Origin: Pseudonocardiales bacterium
GTDB lineage: Bacteria; Actinomycetota; Actinomycetes; Mycobacteriales; Pseudonocardiaceae
Assembly (NCBI GenBank): GCA_019243635.1
Contig: JAFAUB010000039.1
Span: forward strand, 1-57,313
DNA: 57,313 nucleotides
Reading direction: 5' to 3'
The notes beneath the pieces were generated by a model that worked only from the letters and a program-made list of their open reading frames with translations, made no database searches and was not told the origin of the DNA. Shown here one piece after another: positions 56,665 to 57,313 of the stretch; within the stretch, counting starts at the first letter, position 1, and the number at the start of each line of letters is the position of its first letter. The position numbers and the translations under genes were made by a program.

Positions 56665-56738
56665 GCCCCCGTAGCCCAACCGGCAGAGGCAGGTCCCTTA
56701 AAAGGGCCGCAGTGTGGGTTCGAATCCCACCGGGGGCA
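56665..56738 (+). tRNA. Class I tRNA with anticodon UAA (Leu by anticodon)
   Basis: A 74-base cloverleaf: acceptor stem GCCCCCG/CGGGGGC with discriminator A, D stem GCC(C)/(A)GGC with GG in the loop, anticodon stem GGTCC/GGGCC (one G-U pair) with loop CTTAAAA, a five-base variable region, and T arm GTGGG-TTCGAAT-CCCAC. The loop places T at position 33 and TAA at 34-36. Leucine tRNAs normally have a long variable arm (class II), which is absent here. CCA is only partly encoded (ACC). An integrase remnant lies just downstream, facing the tRNA, which is the usual arrangement at a tRNA attachment site. Confidence 0.72.
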
Positions 56739-56878
56739 CCCCTGTCTACCATCGTCGAAGGCTTCCTGGCCTGCTTAGATGAGGTCAGGGGGCCTTCGCT
56801 GGTTATCCGGCTGTGTCCAGCCAAATCCGGTGCTCAACGGCTGTTCGTGCCCTATACGTGCCCGCGTTGTGCTCCCGG

Positions 56879-57313
56879 CTACGCCTCGTGGAGGGTGGCC
56901 TCGATCCGCTTCCTCGCCAGCTCGTCCTGCCCTGCGAGGCACTTCGCGTAGATCTGGAGCAGCACCGCGACGCTGTGCCCTGCCCACTCCGCGACTTGCG
57001 TCGCGGGCACGCCTGCGTTAAGCCACGTGGAGACTGCCGCGTGGCGCAGGTCGTAGGGGCGCCGGGCGAGCGGTGAGGTGAAGTCCTCAGCAGGAGCGCG
57101 GCGGCTCGCGCTTTGCGCCAGACCCGATGGTAGGTGCTCTCCTCCAGTTCGCTCTTGCTGCGGACTCCTCGGAATAGTCGGCCCTCAGCGTCGGTCCCGT
57201 GGGTAGCCAAGTGGTCGTGGAGCAACTGAGTGAGTTCCGGGGGGCAGGGCAGGGTCGTTCCAAGATCGTTTAATGACTCAGTCGACCTGAGCAAGATTGA
57301 TGATCTTCGGTGT
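56879..57313 (-). pseudogene. Tyrosine integrase C-terminal part, frameshifted and cut by the window edge
   Basis: The minus strand encodes the catalytic half of a phage/AICE-type tyrosine recombinase in two frames. The upstream frame (57313 to about 57090) reads LPCPPELTQLLHDHLATHGT, GRLFRGVRSKSEL and YHRVWRKAR. The downstream frame (about 57085 to 56879) reads SPLARRPYDLRHAAVSTWLN, then VPATQVAEWAGHSVAVLL and ends RKRIEATLHEA. RxxYDLRHAA (catalytic R-H), WAGHS (H) and the nucleophile Tyr (LLQIYAKC) are all visible. The frame break is near 57080-57095. It points toward the tRNA 141 bases away. The N-terminal half lies outside the window. Confidence 0.78.

Overview
The window is high-GC actinobacterial DNA. 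GTG starts, 1-4 base stop/start overlaps and gene order point to the Mycobacteriales/Pseudonocardiales side of the phylum. The family assignment is an inference from layout, not from a search.

The backbone is the conserved locus that in Mycobacterium tuberculosis runs metS-tatD-rpfB-ksgA-ispE-pks16-pth-rplY-prs-glmU-mfd-mazG-lpqU-eno-ftsB-DUF501-ppx. Here it comes in two blocks. The left block (0.5-15.6 kb) holds metG, tatD, rpfB-like, rsmA, ispE, an ABC-F ATPase, an acyl-AMP ligase, a small coiled-coil protein, then on the other strand pth, rplY, prs, glmU and tRNA-Gln. The right block (44.9-56.6 kb) holds mfd, a SurA-like lipoprotein, mazG, a lytic transglycosylase, eno, ftsB, a DUF501 gene, ppx, a type-5 uracil-DNA glycosylase and NDH-2.

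Between the blocks (about 15.7-44.6 kb) lies a desaturase followed by a large envelope/exopolysaccharide locus. Its left arm (+ strand) has nucleotide-sugar modification (Gfo/Idh, DegT), a Wzz-like protein, a MurJ/Wzx-type flippase, a Wzy-like polymerase and a short phosphoglycosyl transferase. Its centre (- strand, 36.99 to 26.52 kb) is nine genes, most of them overlapping: UDP-sugar dehydrogenase, ATP-grasp ligase, flavoprotein, long phosphoglycosyl transferase, GT4, SDR epimerase/decarboxylase, GH18-like membrane hydrolase, processive GT2 and a LuxR regulator. Its right arm (- strand) has a GH43-like protein, a Tat/lipobox class V aminotransferase, GT4, a NodB deacetylase and two more LuxR regulators. 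Both Wzy-type and synthase-type polymerisation machinery are present. All three LuxR proteins have lost the phospho-acceptor Asp of the receiver domain (Glu, Glu, Gly), and five iteron-like repeats lie directly upstream of the outermost regulator gene.

Mobile or decaying DNA is visible at several points: an alkA remnant beside a large inverted repeat at the left edge; GntR and Nudix remnants at 10.2-11.5 kb, a pair known from pSAM2-type integrative elements; a resolvase N-terminal fragment at 40.9 kb; a frameshifted gene at 37.3 kb; and a frameshifted tyrosine integrase next to a tRNA gene at the right edge. That tRNA folds as class I but has a UAA anticodon. Perfect palindromes cover the stop codons of metG, rsmA and the DUF501 gene; the first two share the same arms.
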